The notes under the pieces were generated by a model. That model made no database searches. It was not told the DNA's origin and worked only from the letters and a program-made list of their open reading frames with translations. Positions 1-8,838 of a stretch of 10,794 nt of DNA are shown piece after piece. The position numbers and the translations under genes were made by a program. This DNA comes from Ectocarpus siliculosus (lineage: Eukaryota; Sar; Phaeophyceae; Ectocarpales; Ectocarpaceae): the NCBI GenBank assembly GCA_000310025.1, contig FN648993.1:11355-22148 (forward strand), read 5' to 3'. The stretch's first letter is position 1. Every line of letters starts with the position of its first letter.

Positions 1-375
1 CAAAGTTGAAACGACAAGGAAAAAAAATATCTTGCAAGACATGATGGCGGTGTTGGTTGGTGTAGCTGGGGTACTTGTCCTGGTTTGTTCGTCCGCACTA
101 TGGACGGGAGCATTCAATGTCAGTACATTGTAGCAAACGGGAGTAAGTCCATCATCGATTGTGCTGCCTCCCCAACTTCACGTTGGCTGGCTGAACGGCC
201 CAAACGACCTAACGGCACCTGGCTCTCACTGTTGTCATGCTTCGAGCAGTCGTAGAACAGGACACATATTCTACCTCTGGTGCAGTTACTTCCGTCGTCC
301 TCTAGTCCTTGCTCTTGCTCTTGTTCTTGCTGCTGTCGTCATTTTTATTTGGTGTCCGGAGGTTAGTGAGGTCAG
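1..375. other. Upstream flank of the ELM2 gene, no convincing gene
   Basis: I see no recognisable exon here. Short open stretches exist on both strands, but none shows a family motif or a good splice pair. Positions about 305-345 form an imperfect CTTG/CTG-rich, pyrimidine-rich tract. It could be intronic or the promoter-proximal flank of the gene that follows, so a first exon of that gene could lie here or before the window. Confidence 0.4.
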
Positions 376-2697
376 GTGATGCACGTGCATCGCCACTTCC
401 ATTTGATATCCCTGGCCGATCTCGTTTTTTGTCCGTTTTCCTTCCCGCCCGGTCCGTGCCTTCTGCTGTGGACCCCTGACGGCGTCGATGGAACCTCTTC
501 CGCTACCGCCTGCACTACCGTCGCCTCCTGCGGGAAGGAGTCGCAGTTCCCCAAGAAGAGCCCGCGGATCGGAACGGAGTTCCAGGTGAGGGGTAGAGGT
601 ACAGCCTAGAAACGAACACGACTGCTCGAAGGTTTGATGTGGGAGGAGGTGGAGATTGTAGCGGCAAGGCTACCTCTTGCTGTGCGTGCCTTGATGTAGA
701 TGAAGTAAAATGAGGTTTGTTGACACTCTCGTCGCATTGCGGAAATCGAATCACCACACACACGTGTTGCGCTTCACGACAAGAACAAGAAGGCCACGTC
801 CGTGTTCGTGTGCTTGATTGCATATCTCGCGTTGTGGAGCAAACGGTCAGCGTTTACGGAGCGGTGCTCTATGGTGCGATTGTTGTAAATGCGTTTGGCG
901 TCCTCTCACTGCTGTCCTCGGCATGAATGTTTTGGAAGCCGTATTGATGTTGGTCTGTTGGGTATTTTTCCGTGACGATGGACGATCTGCTTTGCTACAG
1001 TGGTACTGCAGACTCCTGTCGGCGGGTGCCGGGTGGCACACTTGGTATCTTCTACCATCTGTGAAGTTGGACATGTGGAGGGCGGGGGGGTTGCTAGAAC
1101 AAGACCCGAGTCAGAACCAATGCCTTAGGGCGGCTTGCGATTCACTGCTGCTGTTCCGCACCTCTCTCTTGCTCGTGGCAGGCGGTGCTGCCCCCGTTGC
1201 CCCCGCTCGGGCCACGGCCTGGCTGGAGCGAGGACAAGTGCCGCAAGGCGTGGGGTGCCCCGGCGGACGCTATGTCCGAGGAGGACAAGGTACATACGGA
1301 GAAGGTCGTCACGTGTGTGGCTGGAGCGAGGGGCAAGGGAGGAAAAAACACGGACTGATTTTTCGTTCTTCCCTGAGGTTCCGTCGAAACAGGATGAACG
1401 GTAGTTCTCTCGGTTGTATTCCGTTCTCCAAGTAAGGATGTACCGGCATTGCGAGCAGAAAATTATGACGTTTGTCAAGCGGTCTAGGCTCAAGATGGCA
1501 GCAGCAGACTCCGGTACAGGAGAGGCCGTAGGTGTAGGTGGTGCATGTATCGCGTGCGCGTCCAAGTAGAATCCTAGGCGGCATGGCAGTGTTTCCTCGC
1601 ATAATTGTTGCTTAGATCCCTGTTGTTTGGTGAGTCCGCAACCGGACGGTCGGCTCCCTCTCCGTCCTTTACAGCACAGCACAAGGCGTGTTGCTTTGAT
1701 AATACCATCATGGCGACGCCACCAATCACAACACAAGAGCAAGGTGCAAGCAGCGTTACACCCCAACAAATGAAGTTGTTTGCCGTGCGCGGTTCCCTCT
1801 TCCCTGCGGCAGTCCATGGACCTCTTTAAGGCCCAACTCTTGACGGAGTTCCGGGCGGACATCCCGGAGGACGAGGTATGAGAAACGCGGGCAAGAAAGG
1901 ATATGGTAGTGCATAGGGGGGAGGGGGTGCTCATGATTGGAGTATGTAGCAGGTGTTGTTGTGTACACGGTGTCTCCAGCGTGTACCAGTTCAGTATTTC
2001 CAGAGAGTAGGTGTCGCCTGGCAAACAGGGAGGGAGGCTCCGCCTTGTTTCATGTACTCTCAGTACGCGTCCAAGCTTCAAAGTCAGGCGGTCGACATCG
2101 ACCAACCCTGTTTGATTGTGGCTTATGCGATAAGCGTCCCGTTCGTGTAGAAGTCGTTTTTCGTTTGATTTACAGCACTGGAATCGGAGTAGAAGGCTCC
2201 CGAAGCCTACATCCAATATCGGGCTCTTTTCTGCTGGTGGTTAATCTCTCGGTCTTATCATCCCCCCACTCGAAACGATCCGATCATTGTGGCGTGTCTT
2301 CGTCCCCCCTGTCCCCTCCCTCCACTAGATCCTGGAGACCCTCTGCGCCACGGAGGAAGTGGGAACCGGGTACCCGTGGTTCGCATCGGTCCGCGCTACT
2401 CTGGCGCAAAAGGTGGCCGCCAAGGCCCAAGCCACCGCCGCCACCGCCGCCGCCGCCGCCTCTGCCGCAAACGTAAACAGCCTGTGGACAACGGCAGCAA
2501 TCGCCGGCGCGGTGTCGATCTCGAAGATCGCGATTGCCGCCGCCGCCTCTGAGGAGGCGTTGAACGCCTTATCCTCTGGAGAGGGCGCGGTCTCCGCTGG
2601 TGCCCCCTCCGCCGCCGTCCCCTCTGCGGAGGCCATGGCCGCCTCTTCCTCGGGTGCCTCGCCCTCTAGCGAGGCTGCTGATTCTTCTTCGGCGTGA
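376..2697 (+). CDS. ELM2-domain protein, four exons, 5' end uncertain
   Basis: Exons are 376(?)-585, 1182-1289, 1813-1875 and 2329-2697, with all junctions in phase 0. Donors are gtgagg, gtacat and gtatga; each acceptor follows a pyrimidine-rich tract ending cag or tag. Splicing exon 1 to 2 creates RIGTEFQAVLPPL, which matches the ELM2 opening (I/V-G-x-x-F/Y-Q-A-x-h-P). A Trp follows about 24 residues on (WGAP), then SEEDK, then (exon 3) MDLFKAQLL, which matches the W-x-P...SEE...(Y/F)L core. Exons 3-4 give PEDEILETLCATEE, like the following ELM2 helix. ELM2 domains usually pair with SANT/Myb domains and recruit histone deacetylases in nuclear co-repressors. No SANT is seen; the last exon is instead Ala-rich, then Ser/Ala/Pro-rich, ending TGA at 2695-2697. 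The model gives 249 residues from ATG 376. The residues before about position 54 look non-coding, so exon 1 may really start at an acceptor near 537 or 546 and the true start may lie further upstream. Nuclear location is inference. Confidence 0.68.
586..1181 (+). other. Intron 1 of the ELM2 gene
   Basis: This 596-nt stretch starts gtgagg and ends in a strong pyrimidine tract plus ggcag. Removing it joins the two halves of the ELM2 opening motif in frame, which is the main evidence for it. Open frames inside it are short and show no family resemblance. Confidence 0.65.
1290..1812 (+). other. Intron 2 of the ELM2 gene
   Basis: This 523-nt stretch starts gtacat and ends ttccctgcggcag. Direct joining of the flanking exons restores the ELM2 spacing (SEEDK followed by SMDLFKAQ). 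A cassette exon at 1675-1743 has legal borders (cttttacag-like acceptor, gtgcaag donor) and is in phase, but its 23 residues would break the domain, so I leave it out. A 14-nt copy of sequence from the preceding exon lies at 1318-1331. Confidence 0.55.
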
Positions 2698-3486
2698 TGC
2701 CTCATCTGGGGAGGGCCCGCACGCTTGCGGCAGTACTATAGTCCATCCCTCTTCTTGTACAGTAATTAGCCGACTGAAGATGAGCGTGGGGGGTTGTACT
2801 GATATCGGTGTCGGTGTTGTGGTGTCGCTTGTTGGGTGCCCTCATACGTTTGTGGTGTTGTTGGGTACGGTACTAGTGGATGAAACTCGTCGCGAAACCA
2901 ATTTACAACATTAGACTACTTAATTGAGCGTGTGACCCGTTTGTTGACCGTACTACGGTACCCATTTGAAAGGTTTAGGGAAAAATTTACCGCGTTTACT
3001 TATTTATTTTCCGTCCGTCCATCTCGCTTGCATGTATGTGGTGATACACGGCTTTGCCTCCTTCAGACTGTCTTGTGTTTCTGTTTTTTAATGGATCGCG
3101 TATGTATCCCGTCTACAGCCATGATAGAAAACGAACAGACACGTTTCTCTGGAATATGTACTGCTGTATAACAGATGGACTTCCTCGTTGTTGGAGGGGG
3201 TTTCAGTTCAAGGGTAGGTGTTGGGCCCGGTCTCCGCATGTCAGAACCTCGAGTGTTTGTTGCAACGTGCACCCCGTGGTAAACCCGTGGCATGTATAAT
3301 ATCGTGGAGTGATGACTGAGATTTAGTGCGGTGATGGTGTAGAATATTATTTTTCAATCTGGTGGTGGTGTGGGATCTGTTTTGACGACGACAGGGGAGC
3401 GCCGCGTGGTAATGGTGGAGGGTGGCTTGGATTCTTGGTTGTGAAAGTACATCAAACAGGCAAGCTGTCCTTCCTGCTGTGTCGAC
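2698..3486. other. 3' flank of the ELM2 gene, non-coding
   Basis: I see no gene. The stretch after the stop is G/T-rich (2790-2880) and then of mixed composition. Part of it is probably 3' untranslated sequence, since this kind of genome often has long UTRs (inference). Open frames are below 115 codons on either strand and resemble nothing I recognise. Confidence 0.4.
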
Positions 3487-3740
3487 GCTGTGGTGTGGCG
3501 TTCCAGCCGTAAAGGGTGATCGTTTCCTAAAGCACGCCGCCTGTCGTTGAATTGTTGTTTGGGGGAGGGGGGATAACAAAATACAAGAGATTAGGATTGA
3601 TTGTACAGTACCTGGTACGGGAGAATGTGGGTGTGTCTATGCTGTGGTGTTCCGACCGCGAAGAGTGATTGATTCCTAGAGCACGCCGCTACATATCATT
3701 GTACAGTACCTGGTAATTTTATTGAGGATGTGGGTGTGGG
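3487..3740 (+). repeat. Degenerate tandem repeat, about 98-nt unit
   Basis: The 17-mer ttgtacagtacctggta occurs exactly at 3601-3617 and 3699-3715, 98 nt apart, and both copies are followed by a tgtgggtgtg motif (from about 3626 and 3729). A second shared block starts gctgtggtgt and ends gcacgccgc. It lies at 3487-3540 and 3641-3689 with many scattered differences. The array therefore has one central unit flanked by two partial, diverged units. The 17-mer itself contains nested gtac steps. No coding function is suggested. Confidence 0.75.
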
Positions 3741-4125
3741 TTACTCTTGCAAAGCTTCAGCTTGTAACGTTGTGTGATGCACGTCGTCGATTGTCGGCTC
3801 GGCATGGAGGGAGCAAGTTTGCCGAGCACTTCGGCGTGATGAATGCAACCATTTTCCACATAAAGGCGCAACGTGATGCGGTGAGTGCGATGTGCTGACG
3901 TGGTGGCTTTGACGTGTCGTGGTTCCTACAGCAAGCAGTACGTCTTGGCGGCTGGAGAGATGGCAGCGTGTAATGCAATAAGTACAGCTTTTGGTGATCC
4001 AGGGACATGACATTTTTTGCTGAAGGTCTTTTTGTAGGAATGAATGAAATGTACCCTGTGGAATCCATGGACTCTACGCAACGGAGCCAAAGAAACCGAT
4101 CGCAACTTTTGGTGGGGCAGTTGGC
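3741..4125. other. Intergenic stretch, no gene seen
   Basis: Overlapping short open frames on the minus strand have low-complexity Ser/His/Arg composition and no motif. I see no splice pattern or RNA gene. Confidence 0.35.
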
Positions 4126-4250
4126 TTGTGAACACGGAAAGCGTCCGCGTCATTTGGACCAGTACCAGAGTACGGACATTAGAAGGTACTGAGTGGGAGA
4201 CCGGAACGTTTTTTTATGTGAAGACAACAACAACAACAAGAACAACCACG
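4126..4250 (+). repeat. Dispersed SINE-like repeat, copy A, CAA tail
   Basis: The stretch aligns to 8677-8839 over a body of about 90-100 nt with roughly 80-85% identity by eye. Shared blocks include gtgaNcacggNaa, ccgcgtc, agtacggacat, gaaggtactg, cggaacg and atgtgaaga. Both copies then run into an AAC/CAA-rich tail, short and impure here (about 4224-4247). The body contains an inverted pair, agtacc and ggtact, around tacggacattag. A short body plus a simple A-rich tail resembles a non-autonomous retroelement, but no RNA polymerase III boxes and no target-site duplication were found. Confidence 0.65.
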
Positions 4251-4263
4251 CAGCGATAGAACC

Positions 4264-4668
4264 ATGGTGTTTTCTGGCCGTGTGAATACCATTCGCCCGC
4301 GCGGGGCGATATTCTTAGATTGCCGTGGGCCACGGCTGCATCTATCTCCCGTTGGGTTCGACGAGGCGAGCCGGGAGAAGACTAAGACTTACTCGGTGCC
4401 CTTTGTGTCCGGATGGATGGTCAGGCCCGGTCACCGCCAAGAGGCCGCGGCCTGGTATTTCGCGAGGAATTTTTGCTGTCACAAGAATCTGGTACGCATC
4501 CGTTTTTCTCAGCCGGGATGTTGTAGAAACCCAAACTTTCGGTTGGGGAACATTTTTTCCGTCCTCCCTTGTGCCTCTAAGGTCACGTTGGTTGACGTAT
4601 GCATGCATGGACGCCACGCTTGTGTGACGATGAGAACCGAAATCGTTGGTCGCAACTATGTACTGTAA
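4264..4668 (+). CDS. Hypothetical ORF, 134 codons, directly after repeat copy A
   Basis: An ATG-initiated frame starts 14 nt after the CAA-rich tail of repeat A and ends in TAA. The product is basic and Cys-rich in its second half, with a central SGWMVRPGHRQEAAAWYFA stretch. I recognise no family, signal peptide or clear membrane segment. The same interval is also open for about 90-100 codons in another forward frame and on the reverse strand. This suggests GC-biased sequence rather than a proven gene. It could also be an exon of an unrecognised gene or a remnant of a larger element belonging to the repeat. Confidence 0.15.
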   Translation: MVFSGRVNTIRPRGAIFLDCRGPRLHLSPVGFDEASREKTKTYSVPFVSGWMVRPGHRQEAAAWYFARNFCCHKNLVRIRFSQPGCCRNPNFRLGNIFSVLPCASKVTLVDVCMHGRHACVTMRTEIVGRNYVL

Positions 4669-5483
4669 CTAACTACAGTCCGTGTAACACTCTGCTTCCG
4701 CTCAAGTAGCAACCCACTCCCCTGTTGGCTACAACGACTCTTCTAGGACACCCGTTTATTAAACGCGAAATATCGATCGCAACCATCTCGTCGACCAATC
4801 GATGAACTATCTACTTCCCACACTGCATATAAATGTCGACCCTGACAGATACCACGAGAAATGATGTCGGTTTCGTGCACAGCTCTGTTAAAAACTACGT
4901 TGTTGCGGCTCGCCAAGCAGGCATTCGCCTTCAAGAACTCACAAAATGACGGTACACGGATGGACAAACCAGTGGCAAAACAAAAAATAACAAAATAACC
5001 CCCGAGCCGTTCATCACAACAAATGCGCAAGACAACCGGAAGACGTAAAGTGCCGCTTCAAGGTCACGATAGATAGAGATAACCCCAACTTTTTTGTCAA
5101 GTAAGTCTGTTTTTTTTCATATAATATGCATACAGCAAAGGAAACACACGTCTGTGCCGCTTCCTAGCGACACCCTCCCCCAGCCTGCAGAATCGCTCGC
5201 ATTTTTCTCGAAAAGTCTACAACCACAACTTCACTCGAAAAGTCTACAACAAATCACCAGCCCCAAAGCACCAAATAAACCAAAATGTATCAACAGTAAA
5301 ACCAAGCACAATCTATTTTAGAGGAGAGCTGGCGACTCTAAACCCCAATGACATCAAGCATTCATTGTATCGTATGACCTTCATTAGAACACGTCTGTCT
5401 AACATGGACCAACCCCTTGGAGACTCTCGACAGCAGAGGCTGCATTGCGTGGAACATGCCGCAAAAGCCTGCACCACGTTTCA
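4669..5483. other. Probable 3' flank/UTR of the EamA gene
   Basis: This stretch lies just downstream (lower coordinates) of the EamA stop codon and is A/C-rich on the plus strand, so U/G-rich in the minus transcript. A minus-strand frame of 95 codons at 4743-5030 is the only longer ORF; it has no recognisable motif. A 17-nt direct repeat lies at 5207-5250. Part of the interval is likely 3' untranslated sequence (inference). Confidence 0.35.
5207..5250 (+). repeat. 17-nt direct repeat pair
   Basis: ctcgaaaagtctacaac occurs at 5207-5223 and exactly again at 5234-5250, a 27-nt period with a 10-nt spacer. This is a small local duplication in the 3' flank of the EamA gene. Confidence 0.85.
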
Positions 5484-8400
5484 TCAAGTCACTTCCTTGT
5501 GTTTTCCGTACGACCCAAACCACCTCACCGGGGTCGCCGCCGGTACATCGTTATCGTTGTTGCGAAGGGTACCCTCTTCTCCCGCGAACGCGGGGTCTCC
5601 CCCGTATACACCACCCGGCACAGTGCTCTCCTGCACCATTGACATGCGGAAGGACGACTCCGAGTCTGATTCCTCCGTCACGCCCACCATTTCGTCCAAC
5701 ACGGACGAGGGGAAATCGTCGTCGTTAACTTCTTCCGTTTCTTGCAGCTGAAACGGTTCCTCCGCGCCTTCTTCCGCATCCGTTACTTCTGTGTCCATCA
5801 GCGTGTCGTTGCCCTTGCCCTCCCCCATGCCCACTAGCTCCGATATTTTCTCGCTTCGAGCAACCAGGCACGCCAACAGAATTACGTCCGCTCCAACAAG
5901 GGCATTCGGCCCCATGGTCTCTTTCAAGAGCAGCGCCGATACCAGCGTGGCCCACAGAGGCTCCGTGCTAAATATAACGCTGGATGAGAAGCATTGTGAT
6001 GTCGTCGCAGGGGTAACGGGAGGAGCATGTGGGGTGACTTGTTAGATTGAACATTCGAAACAACGAAAAAACGCCACCAAGGCGGTCTTGTTCAACAATT
6101 TCTGACACGCTTTCTCGCAAAGATGGTGCGGAAGGCGCCCGTCCGTTAACTCGAGCGAAAACATGTCCTTCGGCCGTTTGATCAAAGTTTCCGGCTACAG
6201 TCAGGACAAAGCAAAACAGGGCTTCACCTCATTTCAGTCGCAGGTACTTTCTCCAGGCAAACAGTCTCCAGCCAAATAGCGAGCGAGGTGGTCACCAGCC
6301 CGGTGTAGCTCAAAGCAGCCAAAATTTGAGGATCTTTGACGAAGCTGAGCGGAAAACAAACACAGAAGGAGAAGCGATCATTGAGGCACAGCTTCATAGG
6401 TTGTGGGATATCTCTCTCTGGGTGTAGAGAAAGTAGCATGTTTGTAACGACTCGTTAGAGAATCACTTCAAGCGAGAGGTCTTCACTACCTTCCTGATCT
6501 TTTCCTCTCGAGGGTGAGATAACTTTACGTACTACGTGTATCGCGGATGGCTCACCTGAAACCTGCAAGATGGCCGCCGGCTGAAAAGATACACCAGATT
6601 CCTGTCAGTGCGGCGACGGATATCAGCTGCTCGATGGACAGCTGTAAGCTCTTCCCCGGGAACTTTTCCATGTATTGCTGAACGGACACGCAAAAACAAC
6701 ACGATCGCGTGCAGAGCGTTAGGGCATGTGTTTGCTTGGAGTAGAGTCATGTGTCCGCGATAGGCCGGTCAGCTAAATACCGAAGGATGCAAAGAAGAAG
6801 ATGATCAGGAATGCATGACAGTGCTTCTATTCACGGAGTGAAGAACGACAACTCGTGTACCTCTATGAAACGTTGTACGCTACTCTGTAGGCCTCCACCC
6901 GGGCAACGACAAACAGCGAGAGGGAGACAGCAGCGGTACATGGCGTCCACGAAAACAAAAAACGGCACCAACCTCAATCCGTGTGAAAGCCACGCCGAAC
7001 CCGACGGCCTGTCCGCACAATTCTACATTATTGTCCCCAAGTGCATGGCAAGTTTTCTGTGGTACCATTTTCTTTTATCTTGTGCTGCTGCCAGGCGCGT
7101 TGTCTCCGCTGGTGTCGGCGGCAGCACGGCAGTTATGCAGCATTTCCGCGGAGGGAATGTCTTTGTCTAGTTCGTGGGTCCAGAAAGGGATCACGGCCTG
7201 TTGAACCTCTGCTCTCACCACCGACAAGCTGCAGAGAAAGGCGCAGTAGACGGAGGCATCCGAGGTTTCCAAGCCGATGGCCTGAGTGAAGTACCCGAGA
7301 GCAACCCACACCCCTATTTCCATGCCTGGTTTTCCATGCGAGAGGAAAAGCGATAGCGGTGTCGAGAAAAGCGTGGCATAAACAAGACAACGCGTGAACT
7401 ATGTAGCCAGAACCACCGCGTAGTACTGTAGCATGATGCGTGTGCGGCTGTAGCACTATACTACGGTCGGTCGGTAGTGCCATCTTATCTGGTACAGGCA
7501 TGGACGGAACCGCGCGCGAGTGTGTCTCCATGAGTGAGTGCAACCGCCAAGAGTCAAGGTCTTGTGACTTACGGGCGGCAACGAGGTAGATGAGACAGAG
7601 CTTCCATGCAATGAACATCGCAGCAGAAGTCGGAGCTACCAATGGTGCACCCCTCTCTCAATGAGTGCGTGGTCAAGGTGCCCACAGCATGCAAAAACCA
7701 GCGACTGACGCAAGTGTCATTGAGCTGTTTAAAGGTATGCATGTTAATTTACGCTTGCTTGTACCCTTTCCCTCCGTGGGCCTCTTTTTTCGCGGTCGCG
7801 TCATTCTCTATAGTAGTGAAGTATGGATGTCCAAATCATCCCGTTGAGCATTAAGCCCGTTCCACACCGAAACGTCTACCGAAAACGAAAAAAGAGCAAA
7901 CTTCGTGAACTCGGCAAAACTATTAAGAAAAATACATACAAACACAGAAAAACTACCCGTTCGAGATATAACCACAACTATGCAGAGGTACGTATGCATA
8001 TGCACAAGACTTCTGAAACCAATAATTACATCCCGGAGGCGGGGAGCGGTATGTTTTGGTTCCCCCGCGCCCTTCCTCAGGCATTTCGCGTGGAGAGATT
8101 TTCAACACCAGTCGTCATTCGTACTGTCACCAAAGCATAAATGTTACAAGTATACCAGTTCCATAGCAATAGTCATTTTGTCAGAAAACCGGGAAAATAA
8201 ATGGCGGTCTCGACAATCGTTTGTCGTGGTCTAACCCTGTCGCTGGTTGGTGGCCATGTGTGCATGTTTGCTTGTTCGTTAGTGGTCTCTCCACCGTGTG
8301 CCATTTTCTACCTCTTATTTCTTGTTATTTTCGGCCTGGTCCCTTTTGGTCCTCGCTCTTTTTCATCTTGTATTCTCTTTCCTTACTGTTTCCTTTATCT

Positions 8401-8794
8401 CTGTTTCCGTTATCTTTTTTTTCTCTCTTTTCTATTTTTCTAACTTTTCTGTGCCAGACGGTCTTGTCTCTGCTTGCGTTGTGAAGTACCAAGATTGAAC
8501 CAAGGGAGTGTACCTCTGTCTCTCCTGCCCGTGATAGTGACTCCTAGTCTCAGTTGATACCTCGCATAGCGTGCAGAAGGAGTGGAGGACTCCAGAATAT
8601 CTGTCGTTGATTTCTGTTGACTTGCGGACCCCTCGGGGCCAGATTATTTGAGTGTACCTTTTTAGGGTAAGTTAACCTGTGACCACGGGAATCGCCCGCG
8701 TCGAGTGTTGGATCAGTACGGACATACGAAGGTACTGGGTAGAGCGAGATCGGAACGGTTTTAATGTGAAGAGAACAACAAGAACAAGAACAAG

Positions 8795-8838
<44 letters not shown>

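Noticed and set aside
305-380. Third, inverted copy of the CAA-tailed repeat (CTTG-rich tract followed by ccgg)
   Set aside because: Only loose compositional likeness to the reverse complement; no run of matching bases long enough to claim homology.
1675-1743. Extra phase-0 ELM2 exon with legal splice borders
   Set aside because: It would insert 23 unrelated residues between SEEDK and MDLFKAQ, spoiling the ELM2 spacing; at most a minor splice form.
2430-2462. GCC/CCG trinucleotide repeat
   Set aside because: It is explained as the Ala tract codons of the last ELM2 exon.
5725-5955. Minus-strand ORF overlapping the last EamA exon
   Set aside because: It is the shifted frame of the transporter's C-terminal coding exon.
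7593-7642. Minus-strand exon ending MFIAWKLCLIYLVAA before a gtaagt donor, in phase with EamA exon 7325
   Set aside because: The exon 8990-8863 joins 7325 in phase and gives the family-typical VLFAGMEIGVW; the 7642 segment has no EamA pattern and no good acceptor, so it is taken as fortuitous.
7665-7735. Plus-strand exon-like stretch ending ATDASVIELFK before gtatgc
   Set aside because: It has a good donor but no partner exon and no recognised family; it lies in the EamA intron.
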